A stretch of 64,000 bases of DNA, from the NCBI RefSeq assembly GCF_019059575.1, contig NW_024881673.1, forward strand, positions 186,001 to 250,000, given 5' to 3'. The DNA comes from Amphibalanus amphitrite (taxonomy: Eukaryota; Arthropoda; Thecostraca; Balanomorpha; Balanidae). Position 1 is the stretch's first letter. Every line of letters starts with the position of its first letter. Below are positions 32,986-45,106 of the stretch, piece after piece. Both the position numbers and the translations under genes were made by a program. Under the pieces are notes generated by a model that saw nothing but the letters and a program-made list of their open reading frames with translations, was not told where the DNA came from and did not search any database.

Positions 32986-33404
32986 GCGCAACGCAGGAAC
33001 GGAACGTATTACCGCAGCGTCGTCCGATACTCAATATTTCACACAGAAATGTGGGAAGCATTGAATGGTCAGCTACATTTACTTAGTCCCCCTACCTAAA
33101 AAGTAGCCTATTCCAGGTAGCACCGATATCTCATAGACGGATACCTACTGTTGTGTAGCTAGCAAAGTTGTTCAGCACACATGCTAAAAGCATCTCCCGA
33201 CATAGTCCCCAATGTAGAAACTGCACACGGCTCACGGCACCGCTCTGCACCACCGTGCTGATAGTGCAGCTGACCCCCCCCGTTACACTACCCCCCCCCC
33301 CCCCTCGGCGGACAGTGGAGGGGACCGTGAGTCACCACCGCCACTGGGGAGCGGGGTCCGAGGCTGGGCACGGTCCGTAGAATCGACCCTCTGCCGTTTA
33401 TATA
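32986..33404. other. Unassigned DNA with C-tract
   Basis: No recognised gene. A C-tract lies at 33290-33304 near GGTCCGAGGCTGGGCACGG. It forms the host sequence into which the mariner element inserted. Confidence 0.4.
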
Positions 33405-34705
33405 GGGGGTATCGGAAAGTTCTGATCATCACATAGAAGATGTAGACCGATTTTGATGGTTTTTGGTTGGTATTATATTTGGTTCTTAAGAACAATGTTC
33501 CCGCAAAGAGAATCCTGAGAAGTAGTTTTATCTTATGTAGGAGAGACTTAGAAGTAAAAAAGATGAGTATTGGGACCATTGAGGACCGAACCGTCATCCA
33601 ACTAATGCATTTGAAACGGTATCACACTGAGTAAATACATCAAGAACGTGAAATCAGTTTATGGCGAGGAAAGCCCATCTCATGCACTTACCGAAAATGA
33701 AGAAATAATTTTCAACTTGGTTGCATGGCCCTTGCAGGGGGGGGGGGGGGGGGGGGGGGTCAAGAAGTGAGTGGCTACCAGTGACTGATAAGGTGGTGAC
33801 TGTGAAAGAAGTGGAGGACCTCATCCTTACAGATCGTCGTGTGACCTTTAAGATGACTGTGCAACAGAATGGTCTCAATGCTGGCAGTGCCTGAAAATAT
33901 TATCAGCGAAGAACTACAGACGATAAAGGGGTCAGCCCGCTTAGAAGTTCGTGTGTCTACTTTGTTCAAGAGAAAAATGCGTCTTGGCCCTTCGAAATCA
34001 AAACTAGGCCTTTTTTAGGAAATTGAAGACATCTTCCATAATTTGATGACTTGTGACGAATGCTGGGTCTATGTGCATGATCCAGAGACAGAAAGATGAT
34101 CAAGAAGTTTAAGCACGGCACATCTGTTCTTCTTAAAAGGCGAAGATGCAGAAGCCGATATGGAAGGTCAATGCTATCAGTGTTCTGGATCTGGCGTGGG
34201 ATAGCCATTACCGACTGTCTTGATGATGGTCGGATAATGATAAGCAAGCACCACTGCACACTTTTGAAGAAGTTGCGAGATGGCCTCAAGCAGAATTGCC
34301 GCAAAAAAGCCCAATAAAGATGTTTTATCCGCACCGACAGCGCTCCCGCCCATTCGTCCTGAGCTGCGATTGAAGACAGAACATGATGTGGACATTAAAT
34401 CCTACCGCATCTAAGAAATTCACCTGACCGGGTATTAACAGACTCTTGATTGTTACGAGAGATGAAGAATCCACAGTATGGCCGGTGATTTAAGGACAGA
34501 AATGACGTCATTGATGAGATGGAGCAGTGATTTACGGGACAGTGCGAAGGTCCTACAATGACCGCCTGAGGCAGCTCAAGAAATGATGCAAAAAGTTTGC
34601 GGTCGTGTGTGGTGACTTGTAAAGGACTAATGAACATCATGTAAAAAAAATCAAATTTCTATCACATCGCATTCGTGGTGATGATCAGAACTTTTCGATA
34701 CCCCC
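33405..34705 (+). mobile_element. Mariner element, decayed (1.3 kb)
   Basis: Inverted ends GGGGGTATCGGAAAGTTC (left) and GAACTTTTCGATACCCCC (right), both extending into TGATCATCAC. TA precedes the left end at 33403-33404; the right flank is TCGTA, so the target duplication is not clean. Length and coding content fit Tc1/mariner. Confidence 0.9.
33600..34660 (+). pseudogene. Mariner transposase pseudogene
   Basis: Scattered frames resemble mariner transposase: VYGEESPSHALTENEE at about 33657, EVEDLILTDRRVTFKMTVQQ at about 33810, TCDECWVYVHDPETER (catalytic Asp at 34054), VFWIWRGIAITDCL at about 34178, and TDSAPAHSS at about 34338 in another frame. Stops, frameshifts and a 23-base G run (33737-33759) replacing part of the DNA-binding region show it is dead. 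The active protein cuts and pastes the element at TA. Confidence 0.88.
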
Positions 34706-35346
34706 TCGTACACTACCGATAATATATTTGTGAGGTGCGGCCAAACCGGGGTCGAGTACTGCCCGCGCCGGATCAGCTGGCTATCCGACAGGTCACCAAG
34801 GCCGATTTGGCAGTCAATTCTGCGGCCGATCAGCGCCTCCAGACACTCCAGGGTGACGCAGAAGCTATGCCGTTCCTACTGTGACGCCACTAGTGTGACG
34901 TCACACTTACCACACTAGTGACGTCACCATGATGTGTCCAAGACTGGCGGACGGGTACGATACTCAATCAGACGCTTCTGCCAACGACCACTGACAAACA
35001 GTTGCCCGATGACCGCAGTCGGACACCAGTCCCTACTGCTTCGGACCGCTCCAACCCACCAGCCGCTGGGGGCGTAAAGTTACCCCCTTACGTTTTGGGT
35101 CATATCAACCTGATCAGATGTGAACTTGAAACTTCGTGTAGCTTCAAATGAATACCGAGGCCAAACTTGAGAAAAAGTTAGGTGGTTGTAGCTCTGAAGA
35201 TAGCACCAGAGAGACGTCATAAACTTTGGTCGTTTTCCGATATGGAGCGTGTCTGGTGTCACTGAGCATGACACGCAACGGTACATGCACTAAACAGCAC
35301 CAGACCTGCTGTCATCCTGACACATCTTAGTACCTACACTTACAAC
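34706..35346 (+). repeat. Host segment; 3' part belongs to the tandemly duplicated unit
   Basis: From about 35190 the sequence (GATAGCACCAGAGAGACGTC, GGTCGTTTTCCGATATGGAG, TCCTGACACATC) matches 43203-43353. The unit then continues at 40260 after Q and V and at 42055 after W. At 34885-34925 there is a palindromic block with ACTAGTGTGACGTCACAC. No gene was recognised. Confidence 0.7.
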
Positions 35347-35348
35347 TA

Positions 35349-37176
35349 CCGTAAACCGGGGTGACTTTGTATCACTTTTGACCAGTATGATACAATATCT
35401 CCTATACCTATCACTTGAGATTTCACTCTGGAAACTGTTTCATCATACCAATTGGACAATTCTCTATCTAACTGAGTACAATAAATGTCTTGAAATTTAT
35501 CATAAATATTTTATTTTTTAACAAAAAAATTGATCATTCTCACCCAGAGGTCGGGGTGACTATGATCACTACATTAAAATCACCTTATATGTGCCATAGG
35601 AGCCCTCAGAAGGGGTTTGTGTGATAAACTTACATGTTTTAAATAAAAGCAAAGGCTTTGCTTGACATAAACTCAAACATTTTACAGCAAAACTACGAAT
35701 CATTGAGGTATTAAAATAAAGTTGCATGCTCTGGGTCTAAACTCACATTACAGAGCTATAAGTAGCAAAATTGGCTACTTTAACCTTCGCCGGCACAGGG
35801 GGATTGATGCAACCCCCCCCCCTAAGGTTTTTCGCGAATAACTCGCGTAAAAAGCGGCCGATCGCGACGAAACTTTCAGTACCTTCGCATTGATCAATTT
35901 CACACCTACCCTAAAACTTTCATGACCCTGAACCCAATGAACTTTGACCTGTGACCTCTTTTCCGAGACCATGTTTGGCCGGAATCGCGATTCGGCGTAT
36001 GTCGGCTAACATTAGCCGCGCGTTTGCAAGCTTTTTGTGGTTCCAAACGTTCAAACATGTGATTTGATGTCGCTCCCATACATTAGGGTGGGTGTCAAGG
36101 TCACCTGAAGGTCAGGTCAGGTCATTGACCTTTGGTGACCTCGGGTGACCTCGGTTCACTTTTTCGAGTTTTACATGTTTCTAGGCTAGTTTTTGGAGCT
36201 GAATTCGAATTTGGCAACCATTTGAACATTTACGAAGTAGTTTTGGTGCCTTCGTAACATGTTACGAAGCTCTCAGAGGCGGTTGACACGTATTACGAAT
36301 ACCCGTCACAACCCCTACCGGTTGACCTGACCTGACCTGACCCGACCTGGTCTAAATGCTTAAAGACATCATCTCTGATCAAAACTAACACGATATTCGT
36401 GATCAGCACCCCGGAAAACCACATAGCAGCCACAATTTACGACTTTCTAACAGGTCCCGATTTTCCTGGTTTTCGGGTCATTGACCTGACCTGGAAGGTC
36501 ACCCGATGACCTAGGACCTTAAAATTGGGTATCATCGGCTTCGTCTCGTGACGGGCAACACGCTCGTTTTTTCCGCGAAGCTCTAGCTCGATCAGGGGCC
36601 AAACGCGAGGGGGGGGGTCGTACCAACCCCCCCCCCTTGTGCCGTCGAAGGACGCAAAATGGCCTGTGCCGGCGAGGGTTAACCTCTGACTTCAAGATTA
36701 AGTAGCAGTCACAGATGTCCTAAGCCACAGGCTACCTGTTCTACATCACACTTTGTCTGCTGGTGGCTGTGGGACTGCTTGCCACACTGCTCATGCCCCT
36801 CCCAGTCGATTGTCTTTTTCACTTCCCATTGACGCTCCAATTACCACTGAGATAGAGCAGCTCAATGCTCATCCTCCATCATCAGTATCGAAACCTTTCC
36901 TTTATCTTTCTTTTTCTGGGTCTTTCTCATCTTTACCATTATTATTGCTGGAGATGCTAGCGAATTTATACTTCATGCCAATGACAACAACAAAACAAGC
37001 TGTGACATCAACATGATTATTCTAACTGGGACCCAAAGTGTCTGCTATAATGCTTCATTGCTTTATTTAATCATTGGCATAGCAATGCAGTTCACAGCAG
37101 CTAAATGCTTATTTGAGGCCCGAAATTGGTCTATGATCAAACTCACCCCGGGTATCATTGTCACCCCGGTTTACCG
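35349..37176. mobile_element. TA-flanked element Q, interrupted by H1
   Basis: Ends CCGTAAACCGGGGTGAC and GTCACCCCGGTTTACCG with TA on both outer sides (35347-35348, 37177-37178). Subterminal motifs TTTGTATCAC and GGGTATCATTG. Net length about 929 bp without H1. It is probably a non-autonomous mariner-like element. A 93-residue-scale open frame within it has no recognised domain. Confidence 0.82.
35784..36678 (+). mobile_element. TTAA element H1 (895 bp) inside Q
   Basis: TTAA at 35780-35783 and 36679-36682. Left end CCTTCGCCGGCACAGGGG; right end bipartite (TTGTGCCGTCGAAGG, spacer, GCCTGTGCCGGCGAGGG). The interior shows AGGTCAGGTCAGGTCATTGACC with a perfect AGGTCATTGACCT at 36119-36131, and GACCTGACCTGACCTGACCC near 36322. 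Confidence 0.9.
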
Positions 37177-37269
37177 TATACCGGGTGGCCCAGAAAAAAC
37201 GTTCCCAACTTTAAATCAATATTTCTCAGAAAGTGATAAAGATACAACATTGAAACTTCGAATAGTTAA

Positions 37270-39337
37270 CCCTCGCCCTGGCAGGGCATTTTTCATAACA
37301 CGGCCTGGCAGGGGGGGGTCGATGCGACCCCCCCTCGCGATTGGCTCCTATGGCACCTAGAAACACCAAGTTTGGTAGGTAGGTGGCCCCCTGGAGTTCT
37401 CGCCCCTGTGCAAATTTGGTTGCTCTAGGTCAATATTTAGGGGGGTTTTGGGGGGTATAAATGTAAAAATTTCGCTAAAAACAGGTCAAAAGTTTTTCGC
37501 TTATAACTTTTGATCTAATTAACCCTCGCCGGACCTATTGGTTTTCTACATACGCGCCGGCCGAGGGGGGGGGGGGCGGGTACGACCCCCCCCTCGCCGT
37601 TTCGCCCCTGGTGGAGCTAGCGCGTCGCGGAAAAAACGAGCGTGTGCGCCGTTACGAGACGCAGAGATTGGTACCCGATTTTAAGGTCCTAGGTCAACCG
37701 GTGACCTCTGAGGTCAGGTCAAGTGCCCCAAGGTACGGTTCAGTTTTTGGTGAATAACTTCGCAAAAAACGGCCGCAGAGCGCCGATTTTGGCAGCATCG
37801 TGTTCGTCTCGCTCAGGCGCGTCGAAAGATATACTTTTTGTCCGGGTCAGGTCAACTTGGGGTGTTGACCTCAGGTCAAGGTCAGGTCAGCACCCCCAGG
37901 TCACGAAGTTGGTCGAAAGGGGTCATGTCGCATATCATTCGATTCGGCAGGTCTTCCTGAGTCCATTGGTGGCTTTCCCGGCTCGCTAGCTCAATTTGAT
38001 CAAGAGTTATTGACGAAAAACTAATATGACCTTGATGACGTCATAAATGACGTCACGCAAGGTCAACATTGCAAAAGTGACGCATCTAACCTTGCAAGGA
38101 GTGCATAAAATCACGATTCTGTGTGCTTGAGATTGTTGGAGATCGTTCCCGGCGCCAGAATAGCAGTTTGAATTTTTCCCCATTGACTTATAATGGTGAG
38201 GTCACGAAAATGACCTGACCTCATATGACCTTTAGGAAAAATCCGAGATATACAAGTTGTGAGACTCATAATGGATACTAGATCCTGCAAGTTTCATTTC
38301 CCTGTGACATCTCCTCTGGCAGTGAGGGCGTTGCGAAGTTGCGACATCTGAAGACCGTGCAGAGGTTCACTTATGACGTCATAGGTCAGTGACCTGACCT
38401 GACCCAAAAATGCGGTTGGTGTCAAAAGATGCGGCTTGGATCAAAGGTCAGGTATGCCAAGTTTCAGCTCTCTATCGCCAGCGTGTTCGGAGCTATCGCG
38501 AAAAAAACCCTATGGGGGGGGGCGGCACCCGCCCCCCCCTCGGCCGGCGAGGGTTAAGATAGCGCAAAAAAGAAAAGCACCAGTGAACTCAGCACGTTAA
38601 GGCGCGTCGAATGATATACTTTTAAGCCTGCTTAAGCGTACTTAAAGTTTTTCTTAAATTTTAAGTAAACTTAAATTAATAAATTAAGTTCAAGTTAACC
38701 AAATTGCATCATATCGCATATCATTCGATTCGGCTGATCACTAGGAACACAATGATACCATTTTCTAAGCTCTAGCGTCATTATGTGCCAAGTTATTGGC
38801 AAAAACGTTATTTGACCTCAGTTGACCTCATTTGACCTGACCCATGGATAAGTACACCAAACAAAGAAGCACCAAGTGACCTGCTGTTAAGTACTGTGGT
38901 TTCAAAGCACAAAAGTGATAGAACGAAGCGGATATCTCCAGTATTTTCCGAGTTTAGTATTTTCCCATAGGCTTAACATTACGACGTAATGACCTCTAAC
39001 TGACCTCAGGTCAGTGACCTCAAAAAACCCGAACTATATGTTATACAACTCGGTGAACTTAGCACATCCTGAAAGTTTGAAGGAAATCAGTCGAAAACTG
39101 TGAGTTGGACAGGTGCAAAAAGAAAATTGAAATTTGACCATGACCTTGTACCGGTTTTTCTGACCTGGTGACCTGACCCAAGGTCACCCGGACCTGAAAT
39201 TTTCAGGTCATATGTAAAAAGGTTGCCCCATAGGCTGTGCCAAATTTGGCGGCGCTGCGCGCCGCCGTTTTTACGCTATCTTCGAAAAACCTTAGGGGGG
39301 GGGGTCGCATCGACCCCCCCCCCTGCCAGGGCGAGGG
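37270..39337 (+). mobile_element. TTAA element U, interrupted by G1
   Basis: TTAA at 37266-37269 and 39338-39341; about 1033 bp net. The left end is bipartite: CCCTCGCCCTGGCAGGG, spacer, CGGCCTGGCAGGGG; both ends carry the hairpin GGTCGATGCGACC. Right end CCTGCCAGGGCGAGGG. AGGTCAGTGACCT lies at 39008-39020 and the GC palindrome GGCGGCGCTGCGCGCCGCC at 39249-39267. Confidence 0.9.
37523..38553 (+). mobile_element. TTAA element G1 (1031 bp) inside U
   Basis: TTAA at 37519-37522 and 38554-38557. Left end bipartite: CCCTCGCCGGACCTATTGG, spacer, GCGCCGGCCGAGGGG; right end CCTCGGCCGGCGAGGG with hairpin GGCGGCACCCGCC. It carries paired TGACGTCA (38036-38055), TCAAGGTCA at 37876-37884, the GTCGAAAGATATAC box, and AGGTCAGTGACCT at 38393-38405. 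Nearly identical to G2. Confidence 0.93.
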
Positions 39338-40259
39338 TTAATGCGGCACACATTTTCAGTAAATGGTGTGATTTTCATGTTGTTCAGTAAATTACTTTTT
39401 AAACGGTTCGTGTTTCAAGCATGCCATGTAAAAATTACTTTTTTGCTCCGATGTTTACCAAAGAATGTGAGTGAGCGGGTCACTTTCAACCCGCGGCACC
39501 GCGGCCTACGAGTAGAGCCATGACTTCTACTGGCAGCTAGTCTCATTGATGGTTCGGGTCTCAGGATGACACATTCCCTCAGGCAACTACGATGGCTCTG
39601 TGCCAGCGGCATCGGAAGAAGTTTCCAGTTTTCTAACCATCTTGTGGCTCAAATGCTTTCCTGGCTGACATTCCTGGGAAAAGGTAGCTTTTCAACCAGT
39701 TTTTTTTTGTCATCTGCTGGCAATGTTTTTTTTTATAAGCTATTCTGTGGTCTTGTGGCACAGGAACCAGTCTGCTTCAGTTTGTTTTCCTTATCCGGTC
39801 GATTTACTGTTTGATCTACTGAAAGGAGGGTAATCAGCAGTAATCCATGCACCGTGCCACTCCTGCTCGAAACATGATTTGGTGTTGAAACGAATGGCAT
39901 CCATGAGCACCATTTTGGCTCAGTATTTGAATATTTGGCACATAAGTGAGACAAAAATATTTAAGATAAGAACATACCTGTTGGTTTCATTCACGTGCTC
40001 TATCTTTTATTCTTTTTTATAACATGGGACGTCTAACCCAATCATCACTATCGTTTGATATCGGCAAAAAAAGCAAAAATGTCTTGCTTAATTCAACTCT
40101 AGATTGCCAGCTTGAAAATGAGGGTATAGTGTTATAATTTTGCATACCAATGCGCAAAGAAATGACGCAAACTTGATGAAAATTTTGGCTCGTTATTTGT
40201 TCTCGAATTTGATATATAGGCCTCCAAAGTTCGGAACGTTTTTTCTGGGCCACCCGGTA

Positions 40260-40518
40260 CTTCCTGACCATTCATCAGTCCTATATATTCACCATTCGGC
40301 CCCATATATCGGATACATCGTTGGTGAACTAAGAAACATCGATATATTAATTGGACTGATGACGTCACTGTGACGTCATTTCAAATGGAATCGACACCAA
40401 ATTAGTGAGAACAACTCCGAATAGCTGTACAGGAATATGTGTGCAAGGCTTTGCTTCTACGGGTATCTCTTCTCATTGGTACGCTATCGTCAAAGGAACC
40501 CCCCCCCCCCTTCTCTCT
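40260..40518 (+). repeat. Duplicated-unit segment matching 43355-43620
   Basis: Same order and orientation as 43355-43620 (CTTCCTGACCATTCATCAG, TGACTGATGACGTCAC-like, GTGCAAGGCTTTGCTTCTAC, C-tract). It shows that Q/V and W inserted into one copy of the unit. Confidence 0.9.
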
Positions 40519-42046
40519 GGGTGCACGTCAGAATAGCTAGTGACATTTGAGCTAGTGACTTTTGAACTAGTACAAAACAGCTAGTGCCTCAAAACAGCTA
40601 GTGACAAAACAGCTAGCGTCAAAATAGCTAGTGAAGCAAAATAGCTAGTGCTTAGAAACAGCTAGTGACAAAACAGCTAGCGTCAAAGTAGCTAGTGAAG
40701 CATAAAGAGCTAGTGCCTCAAGACAGCTAGTGACGAAATAGCTATCGTCAAAATAGCAATTTCGTTGGACCTCTGTTCCCTTCCCATTCACTTCGCTTCA
40801 AAAATGCAAGATATCTATGACTGTAAAGATGTATTTCCCGCGATATGCCAGTCTTTAATTCCCCGGTGCCCCGCTTCTAATTTGTTGTTTGTCCTAGGGA
40901 TCCCGTCCTCTGCCCTCCTACTAGCATTCCAAATAATTTTGTCAAACTACGGTGCTCTTCTGCTCCTTCTACCCGTGGGGACTCTTCGTCGGGAAAGAAT
41001 CTATAATAGCTGCTCTACGAATAAGCTATTTTGCTTATTAGCTATTAGTCGAGGCTGGCGATTTCTATAGCTACATGGGCGTAGGAATATAACGGCTGGA
41101 ACATTGTGGGTGCATGGGTGCAGAAATCCAGCCATGGCCGGTGAAGCCGGGGGGGGGGAGGGGGTAGGGAGCGGCACCCGAGCGGAGGCTCCTTGTGAGC
41201 TTTGAGGGTGTACCATGTCGAAAAGGTACACTCGGGGGCATATTGATGTTCCACCACTCTCTATACCCATCGGGCTCCCATGGCTCAGCACTGGCTGCTG
41301 CCAGTGGCAGCACTGGCAGCACTGGCACTGGCAGGCAGTGCTGAGCAGTGCTGAGGGCAGGCAACACTGGCAGCAGCCACTGCTGATCCATGGGAGCCTG
41401 ATGGGTAGGGAGTGGTGGAACATCAATCTGCCCCCGAGTGTACCTACCGATGATAAGTGTATTTAGAAGCGTTGATAATGTCAATATTGACTACCGCAAA
41501 AAGTACCTAAATGCGGCTAACTTAGCCATTTTCGAAGATAGGTATCGGGCTAAAACTTTTGACAGTGGGTCATCGGTATGTGTTCAATCACATGTGTTCC
41601 GTTGCTTCCTTTTTTACTTGAGCGCAAATGTAAGTTTTGAAGACCATCACAGTAGCAAACGCTTCTAAAGGTGGAAAGTGGGCAAAATATCCTGAATTTG
41701 TTGTGCTGCATGGGAAGTAGTGTTGATGAGAAAAGGGGTTTTTGTTCCAGATTATTGTGGGTGCAGAATACATTGTCTGCACCCACTGGAGAATTATTGT
41801 GGGTGCAACTGCACCCATGGTTCCTACGCTTATGACTAGCTATAATGAAGCACTAGCTATTTTGCTCTACTAGCTACATTGACGCTAGCTGTTTAGTCAC
41901 TAGCTGATTTAATGCACTAGCTATTTTGCATTACTAGCTATTTTGGCGCTAGCTGTGTTGTCACTAGCTGTTTTGAAGCACTAGCTCTTTTGTACTAGCT
42001 CAAAAGTCACTAGCTCAATAGTCACTAGCTGTTTTGACGTGGACCC
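40519..42046. mobile_element. Element W (1528 bp) with AGCTAGTG subterminal arrays
   Basis: Flanked by an 8-bp duplication TTCTCTCT (40511-40518, 42047-42054); the empty site is at about 43619-43626. Ends GGGTGCACGTCA and TGACGTGGACCC. Both ends continue into 200-bp arrays of AGCTAGTGAC variants (40532-40760 and, inverted, about 41830-42040). The interior includes a large inverted repeat. No transposase recognised. The 8-bp duplication suits hAT or a few other superfamilies; not assigned. Confidence 0.88.
41225..41444. repeat. Foldback inside W
   Basis: Imperfect inverted repeat with arms of about 57-70 bp, GGTACACTCGGGGG...TTCCACCACTC on the left and GAGTGGTGGAA...CGAGTGTACC on the right, around a CAGTGCTGCCAGTGG-rich centre. 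A second inverted pair (GTAGGAA...GGTGCATGGGTGCAG / CTGCACCCATGGTTCCTAC) lies outside it at about 41080 and 41810. It may be a separate foldback element nested in W. Confidence 0.75.
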
Positions 42047-42054
42047 TTCTCTCT

Positions 42055-43199
42055 CGGCCGGCGGGTCGGGCGCGGAGACCGTGCGGCCGCCGGTCTAGAT
42101 TACTGCGTGCCGAGTTTGTGGTGTCACAGCCAGTGTCCACAGCCGCCAGATATGAGACACAAAGTGTCGCCATAAAACAGCACATGCTGCTGACCTTTTG
42201 AGGCAGCAGTTGTAAACAAGCAACCGTTTATCGATCGCCAGTCACGCATTATTGGCGACTCGAATCCGGTGTTGAAAAAAAAACTTTTTTTTTAATTATA
42301 TGTGATATGCTAAGTTGGCTTGCTTTCTTCGAAAAAAAATAAGAGTACGCTGCCATTTATAACTCACAGCGATTGAGCGACTATATAGTTAGGTACTAAG
42401 TGCCAAATCGTTGCGAGTAGAGAGTATTCGTCACCAACAGGTCGGTACAAGTTACCGGTGCATTGTCACTCTCCGAGTCTTCGGTAGCGCAGTCTCACTG
42501 CCGAGATTCGTGAGAGCGCACACGGCCTGGACGCCGTGATGACGTCACGGTGGCTCTGGGGAGCGGCTGCCGGGCCCACTCTGTTGGGCTGAGCCGCTGG
42601 GCCGCCGCTCGGGTGCCGGCCTGGCGCCGATCACCGCCGCCGAGCCGCCCTACCGCCGTCTGGTCAGCCGTGTGGCGTGCGACGCGTCGCTACCGTCGAG
42701 AGGGGGCGGCGGGCCCGGGGGGCGGGGAGAGACGAGACACCGCGCGAAGGCAAGGTACCGCCGTGTGCGGCACGGGGGGGGGGGGCTGAGACCAGACATG
42801 AGCCGACCCACCGACCTCTACAGTGACCTGACCCGGACCCACCGACCTCTCCAGTGACCTGACCCGGACCCACCGGCCTCTCCAGTGACCTGACCCAGAC
42901 CCACCGACCTCTCCAGTGACCTGACCCGGACCCACCGACCTCTCCAGTGACCTGACCCGGACCCATCGACCTCTACAGTGACCTCACCCGGACCAACCGA
43001 CGCCCACTCCAAACTGCGCCGTTCGGCCGACCAGATAGCTGTTCCGTCCCGCCCCCCTCCCCGGACCGTCGTCGGGTCCACCACACCATCCTGCCTGCGG
43101 CTCTGGGACTCTGTGGTGTTAGCCCGGCTATCTGCCGTCCTTCCTGTCAGCCGCAGCTGCAGCGGCGCGGTCACCGTTCCTGCGTGGTGGCGGCGGTTT
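42055..43199 (+). repeat. Tandemly duplicated GC-rich unit, copy 1 (3' part)
   Basis: Matches 43627-44885 in order: CGGCCGGCGGGTCGG, TTATCGATCGCCA, GAGTATTCGTCACCAACAGG, the GC-rich block with GATGACGTCACGGTGGC, the 31-bp minisatellite and CACCACACCATCCTGCC. Open frames in the GC-rich part lack domains. Confidence 0.85.
42805..42998 (+). repeat. 31-bp minisatellite, array 1
   Basis: About six copies of ACCCACCGACCTCTCCAGTG plus ACCTGACCCGG. Each unit holds CAGTGACCTGACC, the motif enriched in the TTAA elements. Confidence 0.92.
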
Positions 43200-44940
43200 G
43201 GAGCTTTGAGGATAGCACCAGAGAGACGTCATAAACTTTGGTCGTTTTCCGATATGGAGCGTGTCTGGTGTCACTGAGCATGACCCGCAACGGTAAATGT
43301 ACTAAACAGCACCTGCTGTCATCCTGACACATCTAGTACCTACACTTACAACTATACTTCCTGACCATTCATCAGTCCTGTATATTCACCATTCGGCCCC
43401 ATATCGGATACATCGTTGGTGAACTAAGAAACACCGATATATAATTTGACTGATGACGTCACTTTGACGTCATTTCAAATGGAATCGACACCAAATTAGC
43501 GAACACGACTTCGAATAGCTGTACAGGAATATGTGTGCAAGGCTTTGCTTCTACGGGTATATCTCTTCGCATTGGGACGCTATCGTCAAAGAACCCCCCC
43601 CCCCCCTGCCCCCCCCTCTTCTCTCTCGGCCGGCGGGTCGGCCGCGGAGACCGTGCGGCCGCCGGGCTAGATTACTGCGTGCCGAGTTTGTGGTGTCACA
43701 GCCAGTGTCCACAGCCGCCAGATATCAGACACAAAGTGTCGCCATAAAACAGCACATGCTGCTGACCTTTTGAGGCAGCTGTTGTAAACAAACAACCGTT
43801 TATCGATCGCCAATTACGCATTATTGGCGACTCGAATCCGGTGTTGAAAAAACCTTTTTAAATGTGATATGCTCATTGCTCAGTTGGCTTGCTTTCTTCG
43901 AAAAGAAAATAAGAGTACGCTGCCATTATAACTCACAGCGATTGAGCGACTATATAGTTAGGTACTAAGTGCCAAATCGTTGCGAGTAGAGAGTATTCGT
44001 CACCAACAGGGCGGTACAAGTTACCCACGGTATATAAGTTACCGGTGCATTGTCACTCTCCGAGTCTTCGGTAGCGCAGTCTCACTGCCGAGATTCGTGA
44101 GAGCGCACACGGCCTGGACGCCGTGATGACGTCACGGTGGCTCTGGGGAGCGGCTGCCGGGCCCACTCTGTTGGGCTGAGCCGCTGGGCCGCCGCTCGGG
44201 TGCCGGCCCGGCGCCGATCACCGCCGCCGAGCCGCGCTACCGCCGTCTGGTCAGCCGTATCGCGTGCGACGCGTCGATACCGTCGAGAGGGGGCGGCGGG
44301 CCGGGGGGCGGGGAGAGACGGGACACCGCGCGACGGCAAGGTACCGCCGTGTGCGGCACGGGGGGGGGGGGGGCTGAGACCAGACATGAGCCGACCCACC
44401 GACCTCTACAGTGACCTGACCCGGACCCACCGACCTTTACAGTGACCTGACCCAGACCCACCGACCTCTCCAGTGACCTGACCCAGACCAACCAACCTCT
44501 CCAGTGACCTGACCCAGACCCACCGACCTCTCAAGTGACCTGACCCAGACCCACCGACCTCTACAGTGATCTGACCCGGACCCACCGACCTCTCCAGTGA
44601 CCTCACCCAGACCCACCGACCTCTACAGTGATCTGACCCGGACCCACCGACCTTCACAGTGACCTGACCCGGACCCAACGGCGCCGTTTGTGAACTGCGC
44701 AGTTCCCGACCAGATTGCTGTTCCGCCCCGTCCCCCCTTCCAGGGCCGCCGGCGGTTTCACCACACCATCCTGCCTGCGGCTCTGGGACTCTGTGGTACT
44801 GTCCCGGCTATCTGACGTCCTTCCTGTCCGGCCTCAGCTGCAGCGGCGCGGTCACCGTTCCTGTGTGGTGGCGGCGGTTTGGAGCAGCGCTATCAGTGCA
44901 GCCCGTCCGTCCCGGTGCTGTGACTCTGTCCTGGTGAGAC
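43200..44940 (+). repeat. Tandemly duplicated unit, copy 2 (uninterrupted)
   Basis: Copy 1 is split among about 35190-35346, 40260-40518 and 42055-43199 by Q, V and W; copy 2 has none of them and so gives the empty sites. Differences are small substitutions and more minisatellite units. No host gene was identified. Confidence 0.85.
44393..44679 (+). repeat. 31-bp minisatellite, array 2
   Basis: About nine copies of the same unit as at 42805, with variants such as CTTTACAGTG, CTCAAGTG and GTGATCTGACC. Confidence 0.92.
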
Positions 44941-45106
44941 GGTGACCGGCCGGCTCACGGTGTGTCCCCGTATACTGAACGGGCATCCCCATAGACAGAC
45001 TGACCGGCTACAGGCACAGTCTCACGGTGCAGATGACTGTTTGTGGCATGTGGTGATCCCCCTACCTCTGAATACACCGCCGGCTGACCGGGGTCGGCCG
45101 GAGACG

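Larger units (their letters stand above)
37181..40257. mobile_element. TA-flanked element V, interrupted by U
   Basis: The two ends (37181-37205 and the reverse complement of 40233-40257) are identical for 25 bp, beginning CCGGGTGGCCCAGAAAAAAC. TA flanks both (37179-37180, 40258-40259). The uninterrupted host reads ACAACTATACTTCCTGACC at about 43345-43363. Net length about 1 kb. No transposase recognised; a mariner-type MITE is likely. Q and V stand next to each other at one TA. Confidence 0.85.

Noticed and set aside
42664..44678. Long minus-strand frames with GSGHWRGRWV repeats
   Set aside because: 31-bp minisatellite read in frame; the unit is not a multiple of three and frames change between arrays.
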